Positions 15,532 through 23,196 of a stretch of 64,000 bases of DNA are shown here, one piece after another (position 1 is the stretch's first letter; every line of letters starts with the position of its first letter). The notes under the pieces are model-generated. The model searched no databases. It was not told the DNA's origin and was given only the letters and a program-made list of their open reading frames with translations. A program made the position numbers and the translations under genes. Origin of the DNA: Citrobacter sp. FP75 (GTDB lineage: Bacteria > Pseudomonadota > Gammaproteobacteria > Enterobacterales > Enterobacteriaceae). The DNA lies in assembly GCF_018342065.1 (NCBI RefSeq), contig NZ_JAFDOE010000002.1:709953-773952 (forward strand), given 5' to 3'.

Positions 15532-16704
15532 ATGGCTCAGGATTACCACCACGGTGTGCGCGTTGTTGAAGTCAACGACGGCACCCGCTCCCTCACCACG
15601 GTAAGCACTGCTATCGTGGGTATGGTCTGCACCGGCGATGATGCTGATGCGTCCGTGTTCCCTCTCAATAAGCCGGTTCTGCTGACGGATGTGCTGGAGG
15701 CCAGCGGTAAAGCAGGCGAGTCCGGCACGCTGGCCCGTTCGCTGGATGCGATTGCCGACCAGTCAAAGCCCGTGACGGTTGTTGTGCGCGTGGCGCAGGG
15801 CGAAACCGAAGCGGAAACCACCTCCAATATTATCGGTGGCGTCACCTCCGACGGTAAAAAAACGGGGATGAAAGCGCTGCTTTCTGCGCAGTCGCAGCTG
15901 AAAGTTAAGCCGCGCATTCTCGGTGTGCCGGGGCACGACACGCAGGCGGTAGCCACTGAGCTGATGAGTGTTGCGCAGAGCCTGCGCGGGTTTGCCTACC
16001 TGTCCGCCTATGGTTGTAAGACTGTGGAGGAAGCCATTGCTTACCGGGACAATTTCAGCCAGCGAGAAGGGATGCTGATCTGGCCTGATTTCATCAACTT
16101 TGACACCGTTCTTAAAGCCGATGCGACGGCTTACGCCTCCGCACGTGCGCTCGGTCTGCGTGCCAAAATCGACGAACAGACCGGATGGCACAAAACCCTG
16201 TCCAACGTGGGTGTGAATGGCGTCACCGGTCTTTCCGCTGATGTGTTCTGGGATCTGCAGGACCCGGCAACGGACGCGGGACTGCTGAACCAGAATGACG
16301 TCACCACGTTGATCTGCAAAGACGGCTTCCGCTTCTGGGGTTCCCGCTGCCTCAGTGACGATCCATTGTTTGCGTTTGAGAACTACACCCGCACGGCGCA
16401 GGTGCTGGCTGACACGATTGCAGAGGGGCATATGTGGGCGGTGGATAAGCCACTGAATCCGTCACTGGCCCGCGACATTATCGAAGGTATTCGCGCCAAA
16501 TTACGCAGCCTGGTAAATCAGGGATACCTCATCGGGGCTGACTGCTGGCTGGATGAGTCAGTGAACGATAAAGACTCTCTGAAAGCAGGGAAGCTCACCA
16601 TCGACTACGACTACACGCCTGTGCCGCCGCTTGAAAATCTGATGCTGCGCCAGCGCATCACCGATCGCTACCTGGTCGATTTTGCCAGCCGTGTCAGTGC
16701 ATAA
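15532..16704 (+). CDS. FI: Tail sheath protein (P2 gpFI family)
   Basis: This is the contractile tail sheath subunit. I place the start at [20 protein letters not shown], giving 390 residues (P2: 396), because a GGAGAG ribosome site lies about 9 bp upstream. The longer open frame to 15439 is non-coding leader that includes the Ogr-type site. Family features are [23 protein letters not shown] at the N-terminus, WPDFINFD near residue 185 and [15 protein letters not shown] near residue 325. It is the first gene of the FI-to-D tail transcript; FII follows after 9 bp. Confidence 0.96.
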   Translation: MAQDYHHGVRVVEVNDGTRSLTTVSTAIVGMVCTGDDADASVFPLNKPVLLTDVLEASGKAGESGTLARSLDAIADQSKPVTVVVRVAQGETEAETTSNIIGGVTSDGKKTGMKALLSAQSQLKVKPRILGVPGHDTQAVATELMSVAQSLRGFAYLSAYGCKTVEEAIAYRDNFSQREGMLIWPDFINFDTVLKADATAYASARALGLRAKIDEQTGWHKTLSNVGVNGVTGLSADVFWDLQDPATDAGLLNQNDVTTLICKDGFRFWGSRCLSDDPLFAFENYTRTAQVLADTIAEGHMWAVDKPLNPSLARDIIEGIRAKLRSLVNQGYLIGADCWLDESVNDKDSLKAGKLTIDYDYTPVPPLENLMLRQRITDRYLVDFASRVSA

Positions 16705-16713
16705 GGGGGATAC

Positions 16714-17229
16714 ATGGCATTACCACGCAAGTTAAAACACCTGAACCTGTTCAACGACGGGAACAACTGGCAGGGGATCGTTGAGTCCCTGACTCTGCCG
16801 AAATTCACCCGCAAGTTTGAGAAGTATCGCGGCGGCGGTATGCCGGGCGCGGTGGATGTGGATATGGGGCTGGATGACGGCGCACTGGACACGGAATTTT
16901 CAATCGGCGGCACCGAACTGTTGTTATTCAAGCAGATGGGCAAGGCAACCGTTGATGGCATCCAGCTGCGTTTCACCGGCTCTATTCAGCGTGACGATAC
17001 CGGCGAAGTTCAGGCCATTGAGCTGGTTGTGCGCGGGCGTCATAAAGAAGTGGATTCCGGCGAGTGGAAAACCGGCGAGAGCAGCACCACCAAAGTCAGC
17101 AGTACCAACAGCTACGCGAAGCTGACCATTAACGGCGAAGTGCTCTATGAGGTTGATCTGGTCAACATTATTGAAATCGTTGGCGGCGTGGACCTGATGG
17201 AAGCACACCGTAACGCCCTTGGCCTCTGA
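16714..17229 (+). CDS. FII: Tail tube protein (P2 gpFII family)
   Basis: This is the inner tail tube subunit, around which gpFI polymerises. It has 171 residues, one fewer than P2 gpFII. The start MALPRKLKHLNLFNDGNNWQ and the motifs GGGMPGAVDVDMGLDDGALD (residues about 35-54) and RGRHKEVDSGEWK are highly characteristic. It is followed by a 54-bp gap holding a 7-bp GC-rich stem, GGCGCGG/CCGCGCC at 17241-17258, without a T-run. That stem may protect the abundant FI-FII message or reduce flow into E. Confidence 0.96.
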   Translation: MALPRKLKHLNLFNDGNNWQGIVESLTLPKFTRKFEKYRGGGMPGAVDVDMGLDDGALDTEFSIGGTELLLFKQMGKATVDGIQLRFTGSIQRDDTGEVQAIELVVRGRHKEVDSGEWKTGESSTTKVSSTNSYAKLTINGEVLYEVDLVNIIEIVGGVDLMEAHRNALGL

Positions 17230-17283
17230 TTTAACTTAACGGCGCGGTGATCCGCGCCAGTATCTGATTAACAGGAAACGAAC

Positions 17284-17586
17284 ATGAGCGACAAGCTGAC
17301 TGAAAAAACCGTACAACTGGATACGCCAATCATGCGCGGTAAAACCCAAATCACCGAAATTGTGCTGCGTAAGCCGCAGTCCGGTGCGCTGCGCGGCACC
17401 CGCCTGCAGGCCATTATGGATATGGACGTGGGGGCCATGATGACAGTGATCCCGCGTATTTCCACCCCGACGCTGACCGCACAGGAAATGGCTGAACTGG
17501 ACCCCGCCGATCTCACCGCGCTGTCGGTCGAGGTGGTAACTTTTTTGTTGAAGAAGTCGGTGCTTGCCGGTTTACCGACAGCCTGA
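17284..17586 (+). CDS. E: Tail assembly chaperone (P2 gpE)
   Basis: GpE is the short product of the tail assembly chaperone gene, which loads the tape measure during tube assembly. The frame has 100 residues, with the conserved opening KTVQLDTPIMRGKTQITEI and the core QAIMDMDVGAMMTVIPRIS near residue 42. The slippery heptamer T TTT TTG lies at 17541-17547, 12 codons before the stop. Most ribosomes read through to the E stop and a fraction shifts to make the longer E+E' protein. Confidence 0.95.
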   Translation: MSDKLTEKTVQLDTPIMRGKTQITEIVLRKPQSGALRGTRLQAIMDMDVGAMMTVIPRISTPTLTAQEMAELDPADLTALSVEVVTFLLKKSVLAGLPTA

Positions 17587-17720
17587 CGATTGATGACCTG
17601 GTGGCGGATATCGCCACCATCTTTCACTGGTCGCCGTCCATCACTGACGTTATGCCGCTGACAGAGGTGCTGGAGTGGCGGCACAAAGCGATTCAGAGAA
17701 GCGGGGCCAGCGATGAGTGA
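17284..17720 (+). CDS. E': Programmed -1 frameshift product E+E' (tail assembly chaperone)
   Basis: At T TTT TTG (17541-17547) a -1 slip moves ribosomes into a frame open to the stop at 17718-17720. The result is a 145-residue protein in which the last 57 residues come from E'. P2 makes an equivalent 142-residue E+E' protein from a T6G site. The E' part contains DSLTIDDLVADIATIFHWSP and VLEWRHKAIQRSG, typical of chaperone tails. The E' stop overlaps the start of the tape measure gene by 8 bp. The E' frame has no start codon or ribosome site of its own. Confidence 0.92.
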
Positions 17721-20700
17721 TAATAACCTGCGTCTGCAGGTGATTCTGAATGCGGTTGACAAGCTCACCCGCCCATTTCGATCCGCGCAGGCCAGCTCAA
17801 AAGAGCTGGCTGCCGCTATTCAGCAAAGCCGCGCCCGGCTGAAAGAGTTAGATTCTCAGGCGGGCAGAATTGATGGCTTCCGTAAGGCCAGCGCGCAGCT
17901 GGCAGTCACAGGTAACAGCCTTAAAGCCGCCCGCGAAGAAGCGGCAAAACTCGCCACGCAGTTTACTGCGACCAACCGCCCGACGGCAGCACAGGCCAGA
18001 CTGCTTGAGCAGGCTAAAAATCGCGTCACCGATTTACAGGGAAAATATAACGGGCTGCGTCAGTCAGTGCAGCGTCAGCGCCTTGCGCTGAATGAGGCAG
18101 GGCTTGATACAAAGAAACTGAGCAGCGCACAGCGTGAGCTACGGCAGAACGCCGATGAAACCCGACTGGCACTGGAGCGACAGCAAAAATCCCTGAAACG
18201 CCTGGGTGAACAGCAGGCGAGAATGAATGCGGTTCGTGATCAGTATTCGCGCCGTCTTGAGGTTCGGGATCGCATAGCCGGAGCCGGGGCCACCACTACG
18301 GCAGCGGGGCTGGCAATGGGCGCGCCGGTTATGGCTGCAGTTAAGAGCTACGCCAGTATGGAAGATGCCATGAAAGGCGTGGCAAAGCAGGTAAACGTGC
18401 TTCGTGACGATAACGGCAACCGTACAAAACAGTTTTATGACATGCAGGATGCCATTAAGGCTGCCAGTGAGCAGCTGCCGATGGAGAATGGCGCTATAGA
18501 TTATGCCGCGCTGGTTGAAGGGGGCGCGCGTATGGGCGTGACCAACCAGGACGATCCCTTTGAGGACCAGAAACGTGACCTGCTGGCCTTTGCATCCACG
18601 GCGGCAAAAGCTGCAACGGCCTTTGAGCTGCCCGCCGATGAGCTGGCGGAAGGATTGGGGAAAATCGCGCAGCTCTATAAAGTGCCGACGCGCAATATTG
18701 AACAACTGGGCGATGCGCTGAACTACCTGGACGATAACGCCATGTCAAAGGGTGGGGACATTATCAACGTCCTGCAGCGTATGGGGGGCGTGGCTGACCG
18801 CCTTGACTTCCGAAAGGCTGCTGCGCTGGGTTCAACATTCCTTTCTCTTGGGGCTGCCCCGGAAATTGCCGCCAGCGCCTCTAATGCCATGGTGCGTGAA
18901 CTGTCCATTGCCACCATGCAAAGTAAGCGCTTCTTTGAAGGTATGAACCTGCTGAAACTCAATCCGGCGGAGGTTGAAAAGCAGATGACCACCGATGCTA
19001 TGGGCACCATTCAGCGGGTTCTGGAGAAGGTCAACAATCTGCCGCAGGATAAACGCCTGTCAGCCATGACAATGATTTTTGGTAAAGAGTTTGGCGATGA
19101 TGCGGCAAAGCTGGCTAACAACCTGCCGGAGCTGCAGCGTCAGCTGAAACTCACATCAGGCAGCGGTGCTGATGGCTCCATGCAGAAAGAATCCGACATT
19201 AACAAGGATTCATTGTCTGCGCAGTGGTTGCTGGTTAAGACTGGCGCGCAGAACGCTTTCAGCAGTCTGGGGGAAACGTTGCGCCAGCCGCTGATGGATA
19301 TTATGGGCATGGTTAAGGGCGTGACCGGGGCGCTGCGTCGCTGGGTGGAGCAGAATCCCGTGCTGGCTGGCACGCTGATGAAAGTGGCGGCGGCTATGGC
19401 GGCTGTTATTGTCGGGCTGGGTACACTTGCTGTGGCGGTAGCTGCTGTGCTGGGGCCGATTGCGGTGATTCGGTTTGGCCTGTCTGTGCTGGGTGTAAAA
19501 ACATTACCTTCCGTTGCTGCAGCGGTAACACGTACTGGCGGTGCCCTGTCATGGCTGGCAGGTGCGCCACTTTCCCTGTTGCGTCGGGGTATGACGTCAT
19601 CCGGTGGCAGTGTCGGGTTACTGAGTGCCCCGCTTAATTCCCTGCGTCGCTCAGCCGGAATAGTGGGTAATGCACTGAAAACGGTGGCAGGTGCGCCGCT
19701 TGCCGTGTTCCGTGCCGGTATGTCAGGCATCTGTAATATTATCGGTATGGTGATGAACCCGCTGGCGGCGTTGCGGGGTGGGCTGACAGCTACCGGTGGC
19801 GTGTTGCGTTTTCTTGTTTCTGGTCCGCTGGCATTACTTCGCGGCGCGCTGTTTGGCATTTCTGGCCTGCTGGGCGCGCTGCTCAGTCCGATAGGGCTGG
19901 TTGTGGCTGCGCTGGCTGGTGTGGCGCTGGTTGTGTGGAAATACTGGCAGCCCATCAGTGCATTTCTGGGGGGCGTGGTGGAAGGGTTCAAAGCCGCTGC
20001 AGCACCCATCAGCGCCGCCTTTGAGCCGCTCAGGCCCATGTTTCAGTGGATGGGTGACAGGGTGCAGGCCTTGTGGGGCTGGTTCAGTGATTTACTTACG
20101 CCGGTTAAATCCACTTCCGAAGAACTGAACAGCGCAGCTGCAATGGGGCGCCGGTTTGGTGAGGCGCTGGCGGAAGGTCTGAATAGGGTGATGCACCCGC
20201 TGGAGTCTCTTAAATCCGGTGTGTCATGGCTGCTGGAAAAGCTCGGTATTGTCAGTAAGGAGGCGGCAAAGGCGAAACTGCCTGCGCAGGTCACGCAACA
20301 GCAATCCGCCACGGTGAACAGTGACGGCAAAGTGGTGCTGCCGCCTGGCGGGTTTCCGGCTTACGCAGGGATGTACGACACGGGCGGGATCATTCCACGT
20401 GGGCAGTTTGGCATTGTTGGAGAAAATGGCCCTGAAATTGTGAATGGCCCCGCAAATGTTACCAGCAGACGGCGAACAGCCGCTCTGGCTTCTGTCGTTG
20501 CAGGCGTGATGGGGGGAGCTGCGACACCTGCAGAAGCAGCTCCGTTTCATCCGTTCAGTCTGCCTGCGAGGGCATACCAGACGCAGCCTGTTAAGGCAGA
20601 CAGCCCGCCGTCAGTTATTCGTTATGAGATAAATGCGCCCATTCATATCGTCGCGCAGCCGGGACAGAGTGCGCAGGATATTGCCCGTGAAGTGGCACGG

Positions 20701-20778
20701 CAGCTTGACGAGCGGGAACGCAGGGCCAGGGCAAAAGCGCGCAGCAATTTCAGCGATCAGGGGGGGTATGAATCATGA
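17713..20778 (+). CDS. T: Tail tape measure protein (P2 gpT family)
   Basis: The tape measure sets tail length and is ejected ahead of the DNA. The 1,021-residue product is longer than P2 gpT (815), which predicts a longer tail. The N-terminal 180 residues are coiled coil (SKELAAAIQQSRARLKELD onward). The TP901-type core follows at about 215-480 (YASMEDAMKGVAKQV, KIAQLYKVPTRNIEQLGDAL). A hydrophobic region at about 545-750 holds several potential membrane helices and a repeated unit of about 38 residues (GAPLSLLRRGM, GAPLAVFRAGM, SGPLALLRGAL). The C-terminus has GGIIPRGQFGIVGENGPEIV. The repeats suggest length growth by internal duplication. Confidence 0.95.
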   Translation: MSDNNLRLQVILNAVDKLTRPFRSAQASSKELAAAIQQSRARLKELDSQAGRIDGFRKASAQLAVTGNSLKAAREEAAKLATQFTATNRPTAAQARLLEQAKNRVTDLQGKYNGLRQSVQRQRLALNEAGLDTKKLSSAQRELRQNADETRLALERQQKSLKRLGEQQARMNAVRDQYSRRLEVRDRIAGAGATTTAAGLAMGAPVMAAVKSYASMEDAMKGVAKQVNVLRDDNGNRTKQFYDMQDAIKAASEQLPMENGAIDYAALVEGGARMGVTNQDDPFEDQKRDLLAFASTAAKAATAFELPADELAEGLGKIAQLYKVPTRNIEQLGDALNYLDDNAMSKGGDIINVLQRMGGVADRLDFRKAAALGSTFLSLGAAPEIAASASNAMVRELSIATMQSKRFFEGMNLLKLNPAEVEKQMTTDAMGTIQRVLEKVNNLPQDKRLSAMTMIFGKEFGDDAAKLANNLPELQRQLKLTSGSGADGSMQKESDINKDSLSAQWLLVKTGAQNAFSSLGETLRQPLMDIMGMVKGVTGALRRWVEQNPVLAGTLMKVAAAMAAVIVGLGTLAVAVAAVLGPIAVIRFGLSVLGVKTLPSVAAAVTRTGGALSWLAGAPLSLLRRGMTSSGGSVGLLSAPLNSLRRSAGIVGNALKTVAGAPLAVFRAGMSGICNIIGMVMNPLAALRGGLTATGGVLRFLVSGPLALLRGALFGISGLLGALLSPIGLVVAALAGVALVVWKYWQPISAFLGGVVEGFKAAAAPISAAFEPLRPMFQWMGDRVQALWGWFSDLLTPVKSTSEELNSAAAMGRRFGEALAEGLNRVMHPLESLKSGVSWLLEKLGIVSKEAAKAKLPAQVTQQQSATVNSDGKVVLPPGGFPAYAGMYDTGGIIPRGQFGIVGENGPEIVNGPANVTSRRRTAALASVVAGVMGGAATPAEAAPFHPFSLPARAYQTQPVKADSPPSVIRYEINAPIHIVAQPGQSAQDIAREVARQLDERERRARAKARSNFSDQGGYES

Positions 20779-21260
20779 TGATGGTGCTGGGTTTATATGT
20801 ATTTATGTTGCGCACTGTCCCTTATCAGGAACTGCAGTATCAGCGCAGCTGGCGACACGCCGCCAACAGCCGGGTGAACCGCCGCCCGTCAACGCAATTT
20901 CTTGGCCCGGATAACGATTCACTGACACTGTCCGGGGTTCTGCTGCCGGAAGTGACCGGAGGCAGGCTGTCATTGCTGGCGCTGGAGTTGATGGCAGAGC
21001 AGGGCAAAGCCTGGCCTTTGATTGAAGGCAGTGGAACCATTTACGGCATGTTTGTTATTGAGAGTCTGAGCCAGACAAAGACGGAGTTTTTTGCCAGCGG
21101 CATGCCCAGGCGCATTGAGTTTACGATCACCCTCAAACGGGTTGATGAGTCGCTGTCTGACATGTTCGGGAGCCTGAGTGACCAGCTCAGCAACCTGCAG
21201 GACTCTGCTGCCTCTGCGATTGGGGGGATTAAAAACACGGTTGGAGGATTGCTGCAGTGA
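20775..21260 (+). CDS. U: Tail protein U (P2 gpU family)
   Basis: GpU is a tail assembly protein of the P2 group, needed near the tail terminus. It has 161 residues (P2: 159). Three consecutive ATG codons open the frame, and any of them could be the start; the first overlaps the stop of T by 4 bp. Family features are LRTVPYQELQYQRSWRHAAN near residue 13, FLGPDNDSLTLSGVLLPEVTGG near residue 45 and the LKRVDESLSDMFG segment near residue 125. The stop codon is embedded in the GTG start of D. Confidence 0.95.
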   Translation: MMMVLGLYVFMLRTVPYQELQYQRSWRHAANSRVNRRPSTQFLGPDNDSLTLSGVLLPEVTGGRLSLLALELMAEQGKAWPLIEGSGTIYGMFVIESLSQTKTEFFASGMPRRIEFTITLKRVDESLSDMFGSLSDQLSNLQDSAASAIGGIKNTVGGLLQ

Positions 21261-22357
21261 ACGTTAATTCTGATCTCCTGAACCTGAACAGCAAAAGCCC
21301 GGCTTTCAGTATCGTCATTGAAGGTAAGGACGTGACGACCATGCTGGATACCCGCCTGATGAGTCTGACGCTGACGGATAACCGGGGCTTTGAAGCGGAC
21401 CAGCTTGATCTGGAGCTGGACGATGCCGACGGGCTGATCGCCCTGCCGCGACGTGGCGCAGTGATTCAGCTGGCGCTGGGCTGGAAAGGCCAGCCGCTTT
21501 TCCCTAAAGGGGCTTTTACCGTGGATGAAATTGAACACAGCGGTACACCTGACCGGCTGACCATCCGGGCGCGTAGTGCAGATTTCCGTGAAACCCTCAA
21601 TACACGGCGCGAAAAATCATGGCATCAGACAACTGTGGGGGAGGTGGTAAAGGAAATCGCCGCCCGGCATAACCTCAAAGTGGCGCTGGGTAAAGACCTG
21701 ACGGATAAGGCGCTGGATCATCTGGACCAGACCAATGAAAGCGATGCAAGTTTTCTGATGAAACTGGCGAGACAGTATGGGGCGATTGCTTCCGTTAAGG
21801 ACGGGAATCTGCTGTTTATCCGGCAGGGACAGGGAAGAACGGCGAGCGGCAAGCCGCTGCCGGTTATCACCATCACGCGCAAAGCCGGTGACGGTCATCG
21901 GTTCACCCTTGCTGATCGTGGTGCCTATACCGGCGTTATTGCCAGCTGGTTGCATACGCGTGAACCCAGGAAAAAAGAGACAACCAGTGTTAAGCGTCGT
22001 CGAAAGAAAACCACCACACCCAAAGAGCCGGAAGCAAAACAGGGCGATTATCTGGTGGGAACGGATGAAAACGTGCTGGTTCTTAATCGTACCTACGCCA
22101 ACCGGAGCAATGCAGAGCGCGCAGCGAAAATGCAGTGGGAACGTCTGCAGCGTGGGGTTGCTTCATTTTCCCTGCAGCTAGCTGAGGGGCGGGCTGATCT
22201 CTATACGGAAATGCCGGTGAAGGTGACGGGGTTTAAGCAGCCGATCGATGATGCAGAATGGACCATTACCACTCTGACGCATTCTGTCAGCCCGGATAAT
22301 GGATTTACGACCAGCATGGAGCTTGAAGTAAAGATTGGTGATCTTGAAATTGAATAA
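21257..22357 (+). CDS. D: Tail/late control protein D (P2 gpD family)
   Basis: GpD is a baseplate hub-like tail protein, historically called late control gene D. The start is GTG at 21257, overlapping the U stop, and the product has 366 residues (P2: 387). Conserved features are FSIVIEGKDVTTMLDTRLMS at the N-terminus, DLELDDADGLIALPRRGA near residue 50, and LDHLDQTNESDASFLMKLAR near residue 150. A basic segment, KKETTSVKRRRKKTTTPKEP (about residues 237-256), is a variable linker. It is the last tail gene and lies 68 bp before ogr. Confidence 0.95.
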   Translation: MNVNSDLLNLNSKSPAFSIVIEGKDVTTMLDTRLMSLTLTDNRGFEADQLDLELDDADGLIALPRRGAVIQLALGWKGQPLFPKGAFTVDEIEHSGTPDRLTIRARSADFRETLNTRREKSWHQTTVGEVVKEIAARHNLKVALGKDLTDKALDHLDQTNESDASFLMKLARQYGAIASVKDGNLLFIRQGQGRTASGKPLPVITITRKAGDGHRFTLADRGAYTGVIASWLHTREPRKKETTSVKRRRKKTTTPKEPEAKQGDYLVGTDENVLVLNRTYANRSNAERAAKMQWERLQRGVASFSLQLAEGRADLYTEMPVKVTGFKQPIDDAEWTITTLTHSVSPDNGFTTSMELEVKIGDLEIE

Positions 22358-22425
22358 TCGGTTCTCAATACTGAATAATGCTGTATCATTATTGCGACTA
22401 CGGCAAGAGTGGTGGGATAACAGCG

Positions 22426-22644
22426 ATGATGAACTGTCCAGAGTGCGGTCATGCAGCACATACCAGAAGCAGCTTTCAGGTATCAGCTACGACAAAAGAA
22501 CGTTACAACCAGTGCCAAAATATAAATTGTGGCTGTACGTTCGTTACTCATGAAACGTTTGTACGGCACATTATAAAACCGAATCTAATTTCTTCTGCGC
22601 CGCCACATCCTGGAAAAGGTGGTCAAGGCCACATGAGTTTCTGA
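22426..22644 (+). CDS. ogr: Late-gene transcription activator (Ogr/Delta zinc-finger family)
   Basis: Ogr activates the late promoters of P2-like phages by contacting the alpha subunit of RNA polymerase. From ATG 22426 the product has 72 residues, the length of P2 Ogr. The four zinc-binding cysteines are in CPEC (near residue 4) and CQNINC (near residue 30). The family signature TTKERYNQCQNINCGCTFVT follows, then a basic C-terminus. I prefer MMNCPECGHAA over the upstream frame start because P2 Ogr begins at the same place. Three matching binding sites are present upstream of O, V and FI. Confidence 0.95.
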   Translation: MMNCPECGHAAHTRSSFQVSATTKERYNQCQNINCGCTFVTHETFVRHIIKPNLISSAPPHPGKGGQGHMSF

Positions 22645-22648
22645 ACAG

Positions 22649-22673
22649 AACCCGCTTTAATGGCGGGTTTTTT
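22649..22673 (+). terminator. Rho-independent terminator after ogr
   Basis: AACCCGC pairs with GCGGGTT over a short loop and is followed by a run of T. It stands 4 bp after the ogr stop and closes the rightward tail transcript before it meets ssrA, which is transcribed the opposite way. Confidence 0.85.
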
Positions 22674-22721
22674 GTTGTCGCCAGTCCGACACTCTGTCGC
22701 CATTTTGCCGCCACTACCAAA

Positions 22722-22751
22722 GAAAAAGGGGCTACGTTTTCACGTAACCCC
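22722..22751 (-). terminator. Terminator for ssrA, on the prophage side of the junction
   Basis: On the minus strand GGGGTTACGT pairs with ACGTAGCCCC (one G-U) around a GAAA loop and is followed by CTTTTT. It starts 10 bp after the CCA end of tmRNA. Because the prophage is integrated at the ssrA 3' end, this terminator should be phage DNA. The phage thus gives back a terminator to the gene it disrupted. Confidence 0.8.
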
Positions 22752-22761
22752 TTGTTTTATT

Positions 22762-22810
22762 TGGTGGAGCTGGCGGGAGTTGAACCCGCGTCCGAAATTC
22801 CTACATCCTC
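22762..22810. other. Probable prophage attachment core within the ssrA 3' end (attR)
   Basis: Fels-2-type phages recombine in the 3' end of ssrA, and the phage copy restores the tRNA-like end of the RNA. The intact tmRNA end (T arm, acceptor stem and CCA) begins exactly where phage-type sequence stops. The precise core length cannot be set because the matching copy at the other end of the prophage is outside the window. Confidence 0.6.
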
Positions 22811-23124
22811 GGCACTACATGCTTAGTCAGTCTTTACATTCGCACGCCAGCTGCGGACAGACACGCCACTAACGAACTAGCCTGATTAGTTTTAGCACTT
22901 CAGCCCCAGGCAGGACATCCGCGCGATCTCTTTTGGGTTTGACCTCTCTTGATCCCCGTCTTAAGAGCGGAAGCTAGGGAGAGAGGGCTCTTAGCAGGTT
23001 ATTAAGCTGCTAAAGCGTAGTTTTCGTCGTTTGCGACTATTTTTTTGCGGCTTTTTACGAGGCCAACCGCCCCTCGGCATGCACCTTGGGTTTCGCAAAT
23101 CCCGTCGAATCCAGAATCAGCCCC
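22762..23124 (-). ncRNA. ssrA: Transfer-messenger RNA (tmRNA)
   Basis: tmRNA rescues stalled ribosomes by trans-translation with SmpB and tags the unfinished protein for ClpXP. The 363-nt gene has the same length as in E. coli. Its 5' end GGGGCTGATTCTGGATTCGA and its 3' end, with T arm and encoded CCA, form the tRNA-like domain. The tag frame at 23034-23002 reads ANDENYALAA followed by TAA. The gene is transcribed leftward, toward the prophage, whose insertion leaves the mature RNA intact. Its partner gene smpB is about 17 kb away on the same strand, separated from it by the bap locus. Confidence 0.99.
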
Positions 23125-23138
23125 AATGTGTTAGAACA

Positions 23139-23167
23139 AGTATAACAGACTTGTGACACGCGTGACC
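23139..23167 (-). promoter_or_regulatory. Sigma-70 promoter of ssrA
   Basis: On the minus strand TATACT lies 14 bp upstream of the mature 5' end, with a TGGTCA-like -35 element 18 bp further upstream. This fits a precursor starting about 7 nt before the mature end, which RNase P then trims. The very strong -10 element suits an abundant RNA. Confidence 0.7.
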
Positions 23168-23196
23168 AGCCCCTGCAACCCCTTATCCTCAACGAT

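Larger units (their letters stand above)
1..22761. mobile_element. P2/Fels-2-like prophage, late-gene half (left end outside window)
   Basis: The gene order Q-P, O-N-M-L-X-Y-K-lysABC-R-S, V-W-J-I-H-G, FI-FII-E-T-U-D-ogr is that of P2-like myophages, and almost every product is recognisable. The right end abuts the 3' end of ssrA, the site used by Fels-2-type phages. Integrase, immunity, replication genes and the other attachment site are not present and should lie left of position 1. Two AT-rich genes, at 8869-9789 and 14288-15340, interrupt the scheme and run against the surrounding genes. No late gene shows a frameshift or stop other than the programmed E/E' shift, so the late half looks functional. 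Confidence 0.96.

Noticed and set aside
19140..20039. 299-codon open frame antisense to the tape measure gene
   Set aside because: It is rich in Pro, Ser and Thr and lies within a highly supported gene. It is a codon-bias shadow.
22645..22761. A second small gene between ogr and ssrA
   Set aside because: The stretch is occupied by two terminator hairpins and the attachment region. The open frame at 22660-22872 runs into tmRNA.
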